Origin: JAFDEI01 sp964196055
Lineage (GTDB): Bacteria; Myxococcota_A; UBA9160; SMWR01
Reading direction: 5' to 3'
Length of the DNA: 9,185 bases
NCBI GenBank assembly: GCA_964196055.1
Contig: CAXMSF010000015.1
Span: forward strand, 1 to 9,185
Of this stretch, positions 1 to 6,855 are shown one piece after another. The position numbers and the translations under genes were made by a program. The number at the start of each line of letters is the position of its first letter. The first letter of the stretch is position 1. The notes below the pieces were generated by a model that saw nothing but the letters and a program-made list of their open reading frames with translations, ran no database searches and had not been told where the DNA came from.

Positions 1-53
1 GCGGTAGGAGACGCCCCGTCAAGCTCCGACCGCGCCCACCGATAAGCGGTGAT

Positions 54-959
54 ATGGCAAGTTCCATTTTGCTGCGGATATTCGGCTCGGGGCTTCTCGC
101 CTGGGCGCTGGGGGCGGCCGCCCCCGGCCTCGCCGCACCGATCAGCCCCTCGGCTCCCACCGGGGACTGGACCGGCGTCTCCTATCCGACCCTGGTTCCC
201 GACTACTCCGACGACCAACAAACGGGCATCACCGAGGCGGACATCGTAGGCAATGCGACCAACGCGGCGGTCTACACCGCCTTCGACGACGGCGGAACGC
301 CTTCGCTCACGGACGGTAATCTCGCCTTCCGCGTCCGACTGGGCGACGACAAGAATCCGGTGGGATTCGGAAACTTCTTCGCAATCGGCATCGACGCCGA
401 CGCCGACGGAGATCTCGATCTCTTCCTGGGAGTGAACAACTCCGGCCAGGCGGACGAGATCGGAATCTACGACGCCGGTACGGACTTGAACCTCTCGCCG
501 GACACGACCTCGATCGTTTCGACGCCGCTCCAGAGCTACACCGAGATGATCGACAACTACGACTTCTCTGACGTGACTGCCCAGAACGATCCGACAGCGA
601 GCTTCGACATCGACGCGGACGGCAACAACGACTTCTTCCTGAGCTTCGTGATTCCGTTCCAGGACATCGTGGACGAACTCGTCGCCCAGGGACTCGCCGA
701 AGGCAACTCCACGCTTCAGAACTTCAATCAGAACTCGGAATTCCAGTTGGTCGCAGGCACCTCGACACAGGCGAACGCCCTCAACCAGGACCTCGGTGGC
801 CCCGACGGCGGAACGAAGTCCACGGAGAGCTGGGCGGATATCGGAGCCATGTCGACGTCCCTGTCGGCGACCGACCTGTTACCGGTTCCGGAGCCCGACA
901 CCGGTGCGCTCTTCGGCCTGGGCCTCGTCGTGCTGGCCGCGGCCAAGCGCCGTCGCTGA
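54..959 (+). CDS. PEP-CTERM sorted, secreted protein with acidic Ca-loop-like motifs
   Basis: A 301-residue exported protein of unknown function. Residues 1-27 form a signal peptide: a short start with Arg8, a hydrophobic core, and a small-residue cleavage site near GLA-A. The C-terminus is a textbook PEP-CTERM anchor: VPEP at 278-281, a hydrophobic stretch at about 284-297, then KRRR at the very end. In known systems this tail is recognised and removed by an exosortase, and the protein goes to the cell surface or matrix; no exosortase lies in this window. Between the two are two Asp-rich loops, D114-A-D-A-D-G-D-L-D122 and D185-I-D-A-D-G-N-N-D193, which resemble calcium-binding DxDxDG loops of the thrombospondin type 3 or dockerin kind. 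The ATG is preceded at 42-52 by a stretch close to the full anti-16S complement, which supports this start. No enzyme motif is visible, so a structural or adhesive role is inference. Confidence 0.88.
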   Translation: MASSILLRIFGSGLLAWALGAAAPGLAAPISPSAPTGDWTGVSYPTLVPDYSDDQQTGITEADIVGNATNAAVYTAFDDGGTPSLTDGNLAFRVRLGDDKNPVGFGNFFAIGIDADADGDLDLFLGVNNSGQADEIGIYDAGTDLNLSPDTTSIVSTPLQSYTEMIDNYDFSDVTAQNDPTASFDIDADGNNDFFLSFVIPFQDIVDELVAQGLAEGNSTLQNFNQNSEFQLVAGTSTQANALNQDLGGPDGGTKSTESWADIGAMSTSLSATDLLPVPEPDTGALFGLGLVVLAAAKRRR

Positions 960-1143
960 ATGCCGCCCCGGGCGAGCCGGGATCGGGCACGCCGTCAGCG
1001 ATCGTCGTCACCACTGCATTCCGTTCGGAGTGGAATCACCCAGTGAGCTGCGCCCCGGCGCAGCCGCCAATCCGGCTTTCGCTGCTGCCGAAGCCAACGC
1101 CACCGGCAACGGTGTCCCCGTGGCGACTCCTCGCCGGCCTCCT

Positions 1144-2370
1144 ATGCTGCGAACCGTGAGCAACGCCGAGATCGACGACAGCAGCACGGATTTCTACTTC
1201 GACCCCCTGCCCGGCCCCGACTTCGCCCGGGCCCTGCATTCGCTTCGCAAACAAGGACCCGTGGTGCCTACCTCGGCGGTCGGGGGTTCGTTGCCGATCT
1301 TCTACATCGTGGGCTACGAAGCCCTCGCCGAGGCCTTCCGTGACGGGGAGCGCTTCCCTCCCCACCACGCCTATCAAATCATCTCGCAGCCCTTCATCGG
1401 CGAGACATTCATGTCGATGGCCCCGGATCGGCACCGCCTCTGGCGCCCAGCCATGACACCGGCCTTTCGCCGCGCAACGGTCGAGCGGCTGGCGGATGCC
1501 GAGCTCGCGGGGGTGGCCCACGAGTTGATCGACCGCGTCGAGGCCGCCGGGCGCGGAGATCTGGTCCGAAACTTCACCCGCCTCTTCGCATTCGCGATCA
1601 TCTGCCGGCAGCTCGGCCTGCCGCGCGACCACGAGGACGAATTCTACGACTGGTCGATGGACCTGATGTTCGGCGGGCGCGACCTGGAGAAGAGCCGAGC
1701 CGCCGACGCCAAACTCACCGCCTTCGTCACACCCGTGCTCGAAGCCCGGAGGCGAGAAGCCCAGGACGACGTGATCAGCTCGTGGCTGGATGCCCACGTG
1801 CAGGGCGAGTTCGGGGAAGAAGCCATCTCGGACGCGGCGATCCTCGCCCACATTCGTCTCTTCTTTACAGCGGGCGCAACCACCACGTCCGATGCCCTGG
1901 GCAATCTGGTGCACGCCCTGCTCTCCCATCGCGACCGGGCCGAGATCTGGCGCAGTTGCACGGAATCGCCTGCACGCTGCGACGACGCGGTCCAGGAACT
2001 CCTGCGCTGGAACCCCCCGGTGGCCGCGCAGCCGCGCTTCAGCCGCCCGGACACGGAGATCGAGTTCTTCGGACGGAACATGGGCCCGACGTCTTCGGTC
2101 CTCTTCGGCATCGCAGCAGCCAACCGGGATCCCGACGTCTACCCGGACCCCGATCGTTTCGATATCGATCGCCGCCCGAAAGAGCTGCTCAGCTTCGGCC
2201 CCGGCCTGCGCACCTGTCCGGGCATGCACCTCGCAAGGAAGAACCTGCGAGTCGCCCTCCGCGTACTGGCCGAGCGTCTGCCCGCGCTGCGGCTGATCGC
2301 CCCTGACGACTGTGCGCCCAGGGGAATCCTGTTGCGCGGCCCCGGCAGTCTGCCCGCGCGCTGGGATTGA
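1144..2370 (+). CDS. Cytochrome P450 (bacterial class I type)
   Basis: A 408-residue soluble cytochrome P450, the usual length for bacterial enzymes fed electrons by a separate ferredoxin and reductase; neither is encoded here. The haem-binding loop is FGPGLRTCPG at 351-360, with Cys358 as the thiolate ligand. The K-helix ExxR is E285-L-L-R288. The I-helix reads FFTAGATTTSD at 240-250. The family consensus there is AGx(D/E)T(T/S), so the acidic residue that normally helps deliver protons to bound oxygen is replaced by Thr246, while the conserved threonine (Thr247) is kept. The open frame runs upstream into the end of the PEP-CTERM gene, but that part has no P450 character, so I start at ATG 1144; GTG 1156 (404 residues) is an alternative, and neither has a clear ribosome binding site. 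The substrate cannot be read from sequence; neighbouring genes hint at lipid or xenobiotic oxidation, which is inference. Confidence 0.93.
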   Translation: MLRTVSNAEIDDSSTDFYFDPLPGPDFARALHSLRKQGPVVPTSAVGGSLPIFYIVGYEALAEAFRDGERFPPHHAYQIISQPFIGETFMSMAPDRHRLWRPAMTPAFRRATVERLADAELAGVAHELIDRVEAAGRGDLVRNFTRLFAFAIICRQLGLPRDHEDEFYDWSMDLMFGGRDLEKSRAADAKLTAFVTPVLEARRREAQDDVISSWLDAHVQGEFGEEAISDAAILAHIRLFFTAGATTTSDALGNLVHALLSHRDRAEIWRSCTESPARCDDAVQELLRWNPPVAAQPRFSRPDTEIEFFGRNMGPTSSVLFGIAAANRDPDVYPDPDRFDIDRRPKELLSFGPGLRTCPGMHLARKNLRVALRVLAERLPALRLIAPDDCAPRGILLRGPGSLPARWD

Positions 2371-2475
2371 CACCGAGCCCGCCCCACACCCTCGACCCGG
2401 TCCGGAGCCGGCACTCGCGGCTCGGGCGCCGCGGCCCCGGAGGCGCGCTCGGAGTCAGCGGCTCGCCCCTTCCTG

Positions 2476-2481
2476 TATAGT
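2476..2481 (+). promoter_or_regulatory. Weak -10-like element upstream of the oxidoreductase gene
   Basis: TATAGT is a five-of-six match to the sigma-70 -10 hexamer and is preceded directly by TG. No convincing -35 hexamer lies 16-18 bases upstream. A TTGACA does occur at 2367-2372, but it is about 100 bases too far away. The element stands out in a very GC-rich gap between the P450 stop and the oxidoreductase start and would give a leader of about 80 bases holding the hairpin at 2496-2517. This is a suggestion only. Confidence 0.25.
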
Positions 2482-2495
2482 CGGCGCCGAATTCT

Positions 2496-2517
2496 CGGTC
2501 CCCGGGCTTCGGGACCG
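2496..2517 (+). promoter_or_regulatory. Perfect 7-bp GC-rich hairpin in the gap before the oxidoreductase gene
   Basis: CGGTCCC (2496-2502) pairs without mismatch with GGGACCG (2511-2517) around an 8-base loop. It lies 126 bases after the P450 stop and 49 bases before the ATG of the oxidoreductase. No run of T follows it, so it does not meet the usual standard for an intrinsic terminator. It could be a leader structure of the oxidoreductase-selenoprotein transcript, a 3' end of the P450 transcript, or a protein-binding inverted repeat. Confidence 0.4.
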
Positions 2518-2566
2518 TTGCGTCGTACCGCACAGGGTGATGAAGCATGCCGGGCCGCGACCGCGA

Positions 2567-3577
2567 ATGAAGATCAATGCCAGCCTGATCGTCGACCTCG
2601 CGTCGGTGCCGAGCAAGATCAAAGCGATCGAAGCCCTCGGCTATGACGCAGCCTTCAGTGCGGAGATCAGCAGCGACCCGTTCTTCCCGTTGCTGCTGGC
2701 GGCGGAGCACAGTCAGCGCGTCGGTCTGACGACCGCCATCAGTGTCGCCTTCGCGCGCAACCCCATGACCGTGGCCAACCTGGCCCACGACCTCAACCAG
2801 TATTCCGGGGGACGCTTCAGCCTTGGCCTGGGTTCCCAGATCCAGCCGCACATCACCAGACGTTTCAGTATGCCGTGGTCGAAGCCGGCAGCGCGGATGC
2901 GCGAGTTCGTGCTGGCATTGCGGGCCATCTGGGACTGCTGGCTCGAGGGGGCCGAGCTGGACTTCCGGGGCGAGTTCTATCGTCACAGCCTGATGACCCC
3001 GATGTTCACACCCGCCCAACGCGACTTCCCGGCGCCCCTGGTCAGCGTCGCAGGGGTCGGACCGCTGATGACCGAAGTAGCCGGCGAGACCGCCGACGGA
3101 TTCATCGCCCACGGCTTCACCAGCGAGAAATACCTGCGGGAGGTGAGTTTTCCGGCCCTCGAAAGGGGCCTGGCAAAGGCCGGACGGTCGCGTTCCGATT
3201 TCGACGTGAGTGCACCGATCATCGTCGTGTCCGGTTTGGACGCCGAGGCCTTCGAGATGAGCCGGCAGATCGTGAAGATGCAGCTCGCCTTCTACGCCTC
3301 CACGCCGTCCTACAAACCGGTGTTGGAGCTTCACGGTTGGGAGGACTTGCTGCAACCGTTGAACCGCTTGTCCAAGCAGGGGGAGTGGCAGAAGATGGGC
3401 GAGTTGATCAGCGACGAAATTCTGGAGACCTTCGCCGTCGTCTGCGAAGATCCTGCGCAGATCGCTCCCTGCTTCGCTCAGCGCTACGGTGATCTCATCG
3501 ACACCTGGCATTGCACGGTGGACTTGCCCGATCGCGAGCTGCAGTCACAGTTGCTGCGCAGCCTGCAGCGGCGTTAG
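2567..3577 (+). CDS. LLM-class oxidoreductase, probably F420-dependent
   Basis: A 336-residue member of the luciferase-like monooxygenase (LLM) superfamily, whose TIM-barrel enzymes use FMN or coenzyme F420. The sequence resembles the TIGR03617-type F420-dependent branch from memory: the N-terminal strand MKINASLIVDL, the segment FARNPMTVANLAHDLNQ, then SGGRFSLGLGSQ at 80-91, followed by HITRRFSMPW and the LRAIW helix. Known relatives oxidise or reduce small organic substrates; the substrate here is unknown and F420 use is inferred from the family. ATG 2567 fits the family N-terminus. An in-frame ATG at 2540 would add nine residues, and its AGGG lies too close to serve as a good ribosome binding site. 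The gene ends 22 bases before the AhpD-like selenoprotein on the same strand, so the two are very likely co-transcribed and may act in one redox process. Confidence 0.9.
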   Translation: MKINASLIVDLASVPSKIKAIEALGYDAAFSAEISSDPFFPLLLAAEHSQRVGLTTAISVAFARNPMTVANLAHDLNQYSGGRFSLGLGSQIQPHITRRFSMPWSKPAARMREFVLALRAIWDCWLEGAELDFRGEFYRHSLMTPMFTPAQRDFPAPLVSVAGVGPLMTEVAGETADGFIAHGFTSEKYLREVSFPALERGLAKAGRSRSDFDVSAPIIVVSGLDAEAFEMSRQIVKMQLAFYASTPSYKPVLELHGWEDLLQPLNRLSKQGEWQKMGELISDEILETFAVVCEDPAQIAPCFAQRYGDLIDTWHCTVDLPDRELQSQLLRSLQRR

Positions 3578-3589
3578 GACCTTCTGAAG

Positions 3590-3597
3590 AAGGGGAG
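3590..3597 (+). promoter_or_regulatory. Strong ribosome binding site for the selenoprotein gene
   Basis: AAGGGGAG is a near-ideal Shine-Dalgarno sequence two bases upstream of ATG 3600 when counted from its last base. It lies inside the 22-base gap after the oxidoreductase stop. A second, weaker AAGGA at 3607-3611 could serve the in-frame ATG at 3621, giving a protein seven residues shorter. The first site is better matched but closely spaced, so the start is either 3600 or 3621. Confidence 0.6.
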
Positions 3598-3599
3598 CC

Positions 3600-4754
3600 A
3601 TGCCGAAGGAACGCGTCGAGATGTCGAAATCCACCACCGGCAACGACCGGTCGAAATTCCCGGTTCGTGAGGACTTGAGCGTTGCGCATCGCGAAATGCT
3701 CGAGAGTTTCTCGCGTAGCGGCACCTGGTGGACTGGTGCCGATCGACGCGCGATCGCCATGGAAGCGCGCGCCGCTCGCGATTGCGGCTTATGTGCGGAG
3801 CGCAAAGCCGCCTTGTCTCCCTTCTCGGTCGACGGAATCCACGTCGGCCCGAGCGATCTCGCGCCCGAGATCGTGGACGTGATCCATCGCATCGTGACCG
3901 ATCCGGGCCGGCTTGCACGGAGTTGGTACGACCGTGTGATGGCCGAAGGAGCGTTGAGCGAAGAGCGCTACGTCGAGTTGCTTTCGGTCACGGTTCGATT
4001 GAATGCACTGGATGTATTCGCGCGGGCGGTCGGTGTCGAATCTCCGGAGCTCCCAGCGGCGGTGCCCGGCGCGCCGACGAGAGTGCGCCCTGCAACTGCG
4101 CGGATCGACGGCGCGTGGGTTCCGCAAATTCCGAGTGGCGAAGCGGGTGGTGAGGAATGGACTGCGCTCTATGGGGACCGCGAGTTCGTGCCGCAGATCG
4201 GTCGGGCGCTGAGCCTCGTACCCACTGAAGTCGACTCGCTGAACGCCGTTTCCCGATCCCACTACATGAGCATCGACCATGTAACCGACCCGGCGTACGC
4301 CGAGCCCGAACGGGCGCTCGACCGGATGCAAATGGAACTCGTGGCATCACGGGTCTCCGCGCTCAATGAGTGCTTCTACTGAACAACCGCGCATGCGAGC
4401 CTGCTCCGTGCGAGCGGCGGGATGAACGGGACGGCGATCGATCTGTCGGCCGTGAAGGACGGCGAGACTGATTCGGGAGTTGTCTTCGGTGCAGAGTTGC
4501 TGGCCTTTACCGACGCCGTCATGACGCGGAATGCCGCCGCAATCGAGATGACACGAGCGGACTTGCAGGGAAAGCTGGGGGCAGCGGGAGTCGTCGACAC
4601 TGCGGCCGTGATTGCGATGTTCAACGTCGTCGATCGCATCGCCGACGCAACCGGGATCCCGATCGACGGAGGCTTCACGCGGGACCTGCGCTACGCAATC
4701 GGCAACGAACTCGGAATGGATCACTTGACACCGGAAGAGCGAGCCGGCCGCTAG
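3600..4754 (+). CDS. AhpD-like (carboxymuconolactone decarboxylase fold) selenoprotein, Sec at codon 261
   Basis: One reading frame of 385 codons interrupted only by TGA at 4380-4382, giving 384 residues if TGA is read as selenocysteine. The C-terminal half carries the AhpD active-site pattern with exact spacing: Glu246, 11 residues, Cys258, Phe, Tyr, Sec261, three residues, His265. In Mycobacterium tuberculosis AhpD the same spacing holds Glu118, Cys130, Cys133 and His137, so Sec replaces the second catalytic cysteine. After the TGA the frame continues with family-like sequence (AHASLLR, then MFNVVDRIADATGIPID) to TAG at 4752. The N-terminal half is a second, related domain with TWWTGADRRAIAMEARAA and C62-G-L-C65. 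AhpD-fold proteins are peroxidases or disulfide carriers; a role in reducing peroxides or a partner's disulfide is inferred. It sits 22 bases after the LLM oxidoreductase, probably in one operon. AhpD-like families with CxxU have, as I recall, been noted in bacterial selenoproteome surveys. The alternatives are a sequencing error in a Cys codon or a decayed gene. Confidence 0.87.
4380..4382 (+). other. In-frame TGA predicted to encode selenocysteine
   Basis: The codon order around it is TGC TTC TAC TGA ACA ACC GCG CAT, that is Cys-Phe-Tyr-Sec-Thr-Thr-Ala-His. TGA stands precisely where the second cysteine of the CxxCxxxH redox motif is expected; a Cys codon differs from TGA by one base, as in many Sec/Cys family pairs. 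The 40 bases to the next ATG (4422) stay in frame and encode family-like residues, which a true stop would not explain. Confidence 0.86.
4400..4419 (+). promoter_or_regulatory. Candidate bacterial SECIS hairpin
   Basis: Six consecutive base pairs (4401-4406 with 4412-4417, including one U-G wobble) close a five-base loop CGTGC at 4407-4411; C4400 can add a pair to G4419 across a bulged C4418. The loop starts 25 bases after the TGA, and its second base is G. Known bacterial SECIS elements sit inside the coding sequence just after UGA, with roughly 16-37 bases to the apical loop and a G among the first two loop bases, so the geometry fits. SelB binds this element to deliver Sec-tRNA. Pairing was done by eye; an alternative fold at 4390-4412 exists. 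Confidence 0.6.
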
Positions 4755-5055
4755 AGTTTCCGTTCTCGACTTGCGTCGTTGATGAACGGCGAGTTCACGC
4801 ACCGAAACGGCATCTGAAACGAGATTTTCGCGAGTGCGGCTGGCCCGTCCAGGCTCGACTTTCCGGACCGTTTCCGACCGGACTGCAACGATTCAGCTGT
4901 GGATCGAAAGTCGGAAATCCGTCCGCGCATCGGCGCTTCCTGCAGACGAGTCGTGAACAGGAGATGCGCAAGGCAGCTGTTCCAGGCGCAATCGGCGAAT
5001 TCTCCCGGTCTTCGCACTCAACTCCGACGGGAGGACCGACCGATACGTCTCGACG
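4755..5055. other. Gene-free stretch between selenoprotein and sensor kinase
   Basis: 301 bases with no open frame that I can support in either strand. It holds the hairpin at 4760-4789 just after the selenoprotein stop, and a longer-range 8-bp complementarity (CGACTTTC at 4856-4863 with GAAAGTCG at 4916-4923). A GGGAGGA at 5029-5035 lies about 20 bases from the kinase ATG, which is too far for a normal ribosome binding site. The promoter of the kinase gene should lie here, but I see no convincing -35/-10 pair. Confidence 0.5.
4760..4789 (+). terminator. Hairpin just after the selenoprotein stop, possible terminator
   Basis: CCGTTC (4760-4765) pairs perfectly with GAACGG (4784-4789). Inside it, CGAC (4767-4770) pairs with GTCG (4775-4778) around a TTGC tetraloop, leaving a lopsided internal loop. 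It begins five bases after the TAG at 4752-4754. No T-run follows, so intrinsic termination is not demonstrated; it may instead protect a 3' end or be chance. Confidence 0.33.
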
Positions 5056-6855
5056 ATGACTCTGAGTCTCGTTCTCTTTCCGGCGGCGACCTTCCTCCTG
5101 ACCGCAGCACTGCTGGGCTACGTGCTGATGCAACGCACTCGCTCGGTCTTCCAACCCGGGATCGTCGCAGCACTCGTTTCGATCCTCTCCTGGGTGGGCG
5201 GGATGGTGCTCGGGCGGCTCGCAATCGACGATCCGGTCTGGGCGACGACTGGGGTACTGCTGCATTTTGCGGGCGTCTGCGGCGTCTCGGCTGCTTTCGC
5301 GATCGTCGCCATGCGCTTTGCACGCGTGTCGTTGATGGAGCACAACTCTCGCTCGGTGATCGCAGGCGTGTCGATCCCGAGCGCACTGTGCTTCCTGATG
5401 ATTGCGAGCAACCCGTGGCACGGCTCGTTCGGGCATGCGATCGACGCCTCCTTCTTCGCCATGTCCACGGGAGACTGGGCGGGTCCGCTGTACCCCCTGA
5501 TGCCCGCTTGGGTCTACCTCAGCACCGGCGCAGGCCTGCTGCTGTGCGTGCGGCGAGCCATCCTGACGACCGACCAGCTGGAACGACGGCGCCTGATCAT
5601 GATCAGCCTGACGGCGTCGACCCCGCTGCTCGGCTACGCGCTCCACGAAGCAGGCTGGCTGCCGATCCCCCCCGAAGTGCCCGTGACGACGATCTGCCTC
5701 ACCGCCACGGCGCTAATCGTCGTATTGGGCGTCACGCGTTACGGCTTCCTCGACACCAGCCTGCTGCCGCTGCGCGACGTAATCGAGCACCTCGACGACG
5801 GACTGATCCTGGCGGACCTCGAAGGAACCGTAGTCGAGGTGAACCCAGCGGCCGCCGCGCTGATCGGCCGCGGGCAATCGAAGCTCGTCGGCGCCAGCAT
5901 TCGCGACCTGCTGCTCGAAGTCGGTGACGATGGCACGGCCGAAAGCGCGCTGGCCGACCCCGAAGCCGGAGGGCTACGAGCTCACCGCTTGGCAACGCGG
6001 GAAGGAAGGGACCTCGACCTCAGCTGCGGCTGGGTACAGGGGCGCCGCGGCGCGCCCATCGGCTGTTTCGCAGTGCTCGGAGACCGCACGGAGCAGCAAC
6101 GCCACCAGCGCCTGCGGCACCGCAACCAGCGCCTGGAGAGCCTGAGTGTCCTGCTGAGTGGGCTTGCGCACGAAATCAACAACCCTCTCGCCTACCTGCG
6201 CGCCAATTTGAATCACGTGGCGCAGGTCGCCGATCAGATCGAAGCGGCGGCACACGATTCGGACATGAAGACCGCGGCCGGCCTCGCCGAACTCCGTGAG
6301 GTGGTGGACGAGAGCCTCGAGGGGCTCCAGCGAATCGGCAATGTGGTCACCAGCACTGCCAGACTCGCACCACGATCCGGCGACGTCACGCATGCTGCCA
6401 TCGCGGTGAACCCGCTCGTCGAGGAAGCAATCGGCCTGGCCACGCGCTACGCGGGATCGAGCGCCGTCGTCGACTCGACACTCGAGCCGGACGGCCCGAA
6501 GGTCGTGGGCGACTTCGAACGCCTGAGTCAGGTATTCATCAATCTGCTCGTGAACGCCTTCCAGGCCGCTCGAGAGGCGGACGGACGGGTCCGCGTCCAG
6601 ACGCGAACGCAAGGCGATCGCTTGGAAGTAACGGTCGAGGACAACGGCAGCGGTGTCCCGGCGGAGCTCCGCGACCGGGTCTTCGACCCATTCTTCACGA
6701 CTCGTGCCGAGAACACCGGGACGGGGCTCGGACTTTCGATCGTGCACGACATCGTGCGCGAACACGACGGCGAAATCCGGATCGGCACATCCGACCTCGG
6801 CGGAGCGTGCTTCCACGTCTACCTGCCCCGCATCACCGACCCACACATCACCTGA
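5056..6855 (+). CDS. Seven-TM sensor histidine kinase (7TM-PAS-HisKA-HATPase)
   Basis: A complete 599-residue membrane sensor kinase. About seven hydrophobic segments fill residues 1-235, in the manner of the HisKA_7TM sensory module. A PAS domain follows at about 243-355 (DDGLILADLEGTVVEVNPAA), then the dimerisation domain with the phospho-acceptor box LAHEINNPL, His372. The ATP-binding domain has all its boxes: N box NLLVNAF with Asn500, G1 box DNGSG from Asp529, F box FDPFFTT, and G2 box GTGLGLS from Gly555. HEINNPL-type kinases with PAS domains often resemble the NtrB/ZraS group. No receiver or regulator gene lies beside it, so it is an orphan in this window and its partner and signal are unknown. 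ATG 5056 is used because no other start codon lies in frame just upstream; the ribosome binding site is poor. It ends 57 bases before the convergent carboxylase remnant. Confidence 0.93.
   Translation: MTLSLVLFPAATFLLTAALLGYVLMQRTRSVFQPGIVAALVSILSWVGGMVLGRLAIDDPVWATTGVLLHFAGVCGVSAAFAIVAMRFARVSLMEHNSRSVIAGVSIPSALCFLMIASNPWHGSFGHAIDASFFAMSTGDWAGPLYPLMPAWVYLSTGAGLLLCVRRAILTTDQLERRRLIMISLTASTPLLGYALHEAGWLPIPPEVPVTTICLTATALIVVLGVTRYGFLDTSLLPLRDVIEHLDDGLILADLEGTVVEVNPAAAALIGRGQSKLVGASIRDLLLEVGDDGTAESALADPEAGGLRAHRLATREGRDLDLSCGWVQGRRGAPIGCFAVLGDRTEQQRHQRLRHRNQRLESLSVLLSGLAHEINNPLAYLRANLNHVAQVADQIEAAAHDSDMKTAAGLAELREVVDESLEGLQRIGNVVTSTARLAPRSGDVTHAAIAVNPLVEEAIGLATRYAGSSAVVDSTLEPDGPKVVGDFERLSQVFINLLVNAFQAAREADGRVRVQTRTQGDRLEVTVEDNGSGVPAELRDRVFDPFFTTRAENTGTGLGLSIVHDIVREHDGEIRIGTSDLGGACFHVYLPRITDPHIT

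Noticed and set aside
796..1143. N-terminal extension of the P450 by 116 residues
   Set aside because: This part overlaps the PEP-CTERM gene in another frame, has Arg/Pro-rich shadow composition and would make the enzyme far longer than bacterial P450s.
2367..2372. TTGACA as a -35 box for the oxidoreductase promoter
   Set aside because: It overlaps the P450 stop codon, and no -10 lies 16-18 bases downstream; the TATAGT at 2476 is about 100 bases away.
1036..2373. Long minus-strand open frame opposite the P450
   Set aside because: An antisense frame of high-GC coding DNA with low-complexity composition and no recognisable motif; the plus strand has clear P450 motifs.
2189..3511. Long minus-strand open frame opposite the oxidoreductase
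   Set aside because: It spans two genes and a gap, has no family motif and is explained by GC-rich codon structure on the plus strand.
4380..4382. TGA as tryptophan under an alternative genetic code
   Set aside because: Other genes here end at TGA exactly at their expected family C-termini (P450 2368-2370, kinase 6853-6855), and Trp at this active-site position makes no sense.
4390..4412. Alternative SECIS fold with CGCA/TGCG outer and GAG/CTC inner stems
   Set aside because: It has an internal loop, only a 3-bp inner stem and no G in the first two loop bases, so the hairpin at 4400-4419 fits the bacterial SECIS rule better. It cannot be excluded without computation.
4422..4754. A separate 110-residue gene starting at ATG 4422
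   Set aside because: It is in the same frame as the upstream gene and matches the C-terminal part of the same domain. Its active-site His265 and the helix start lie before the ATG, and no good ribosome binding site precedes it.
4899..5927. Plus-strand open frame overlapping the sensor kinase start
   Set aside because: Arg/Asp/Ala-rich shadow of the kinase frame; no domain is visible and it would replace well-supported membrane segments.
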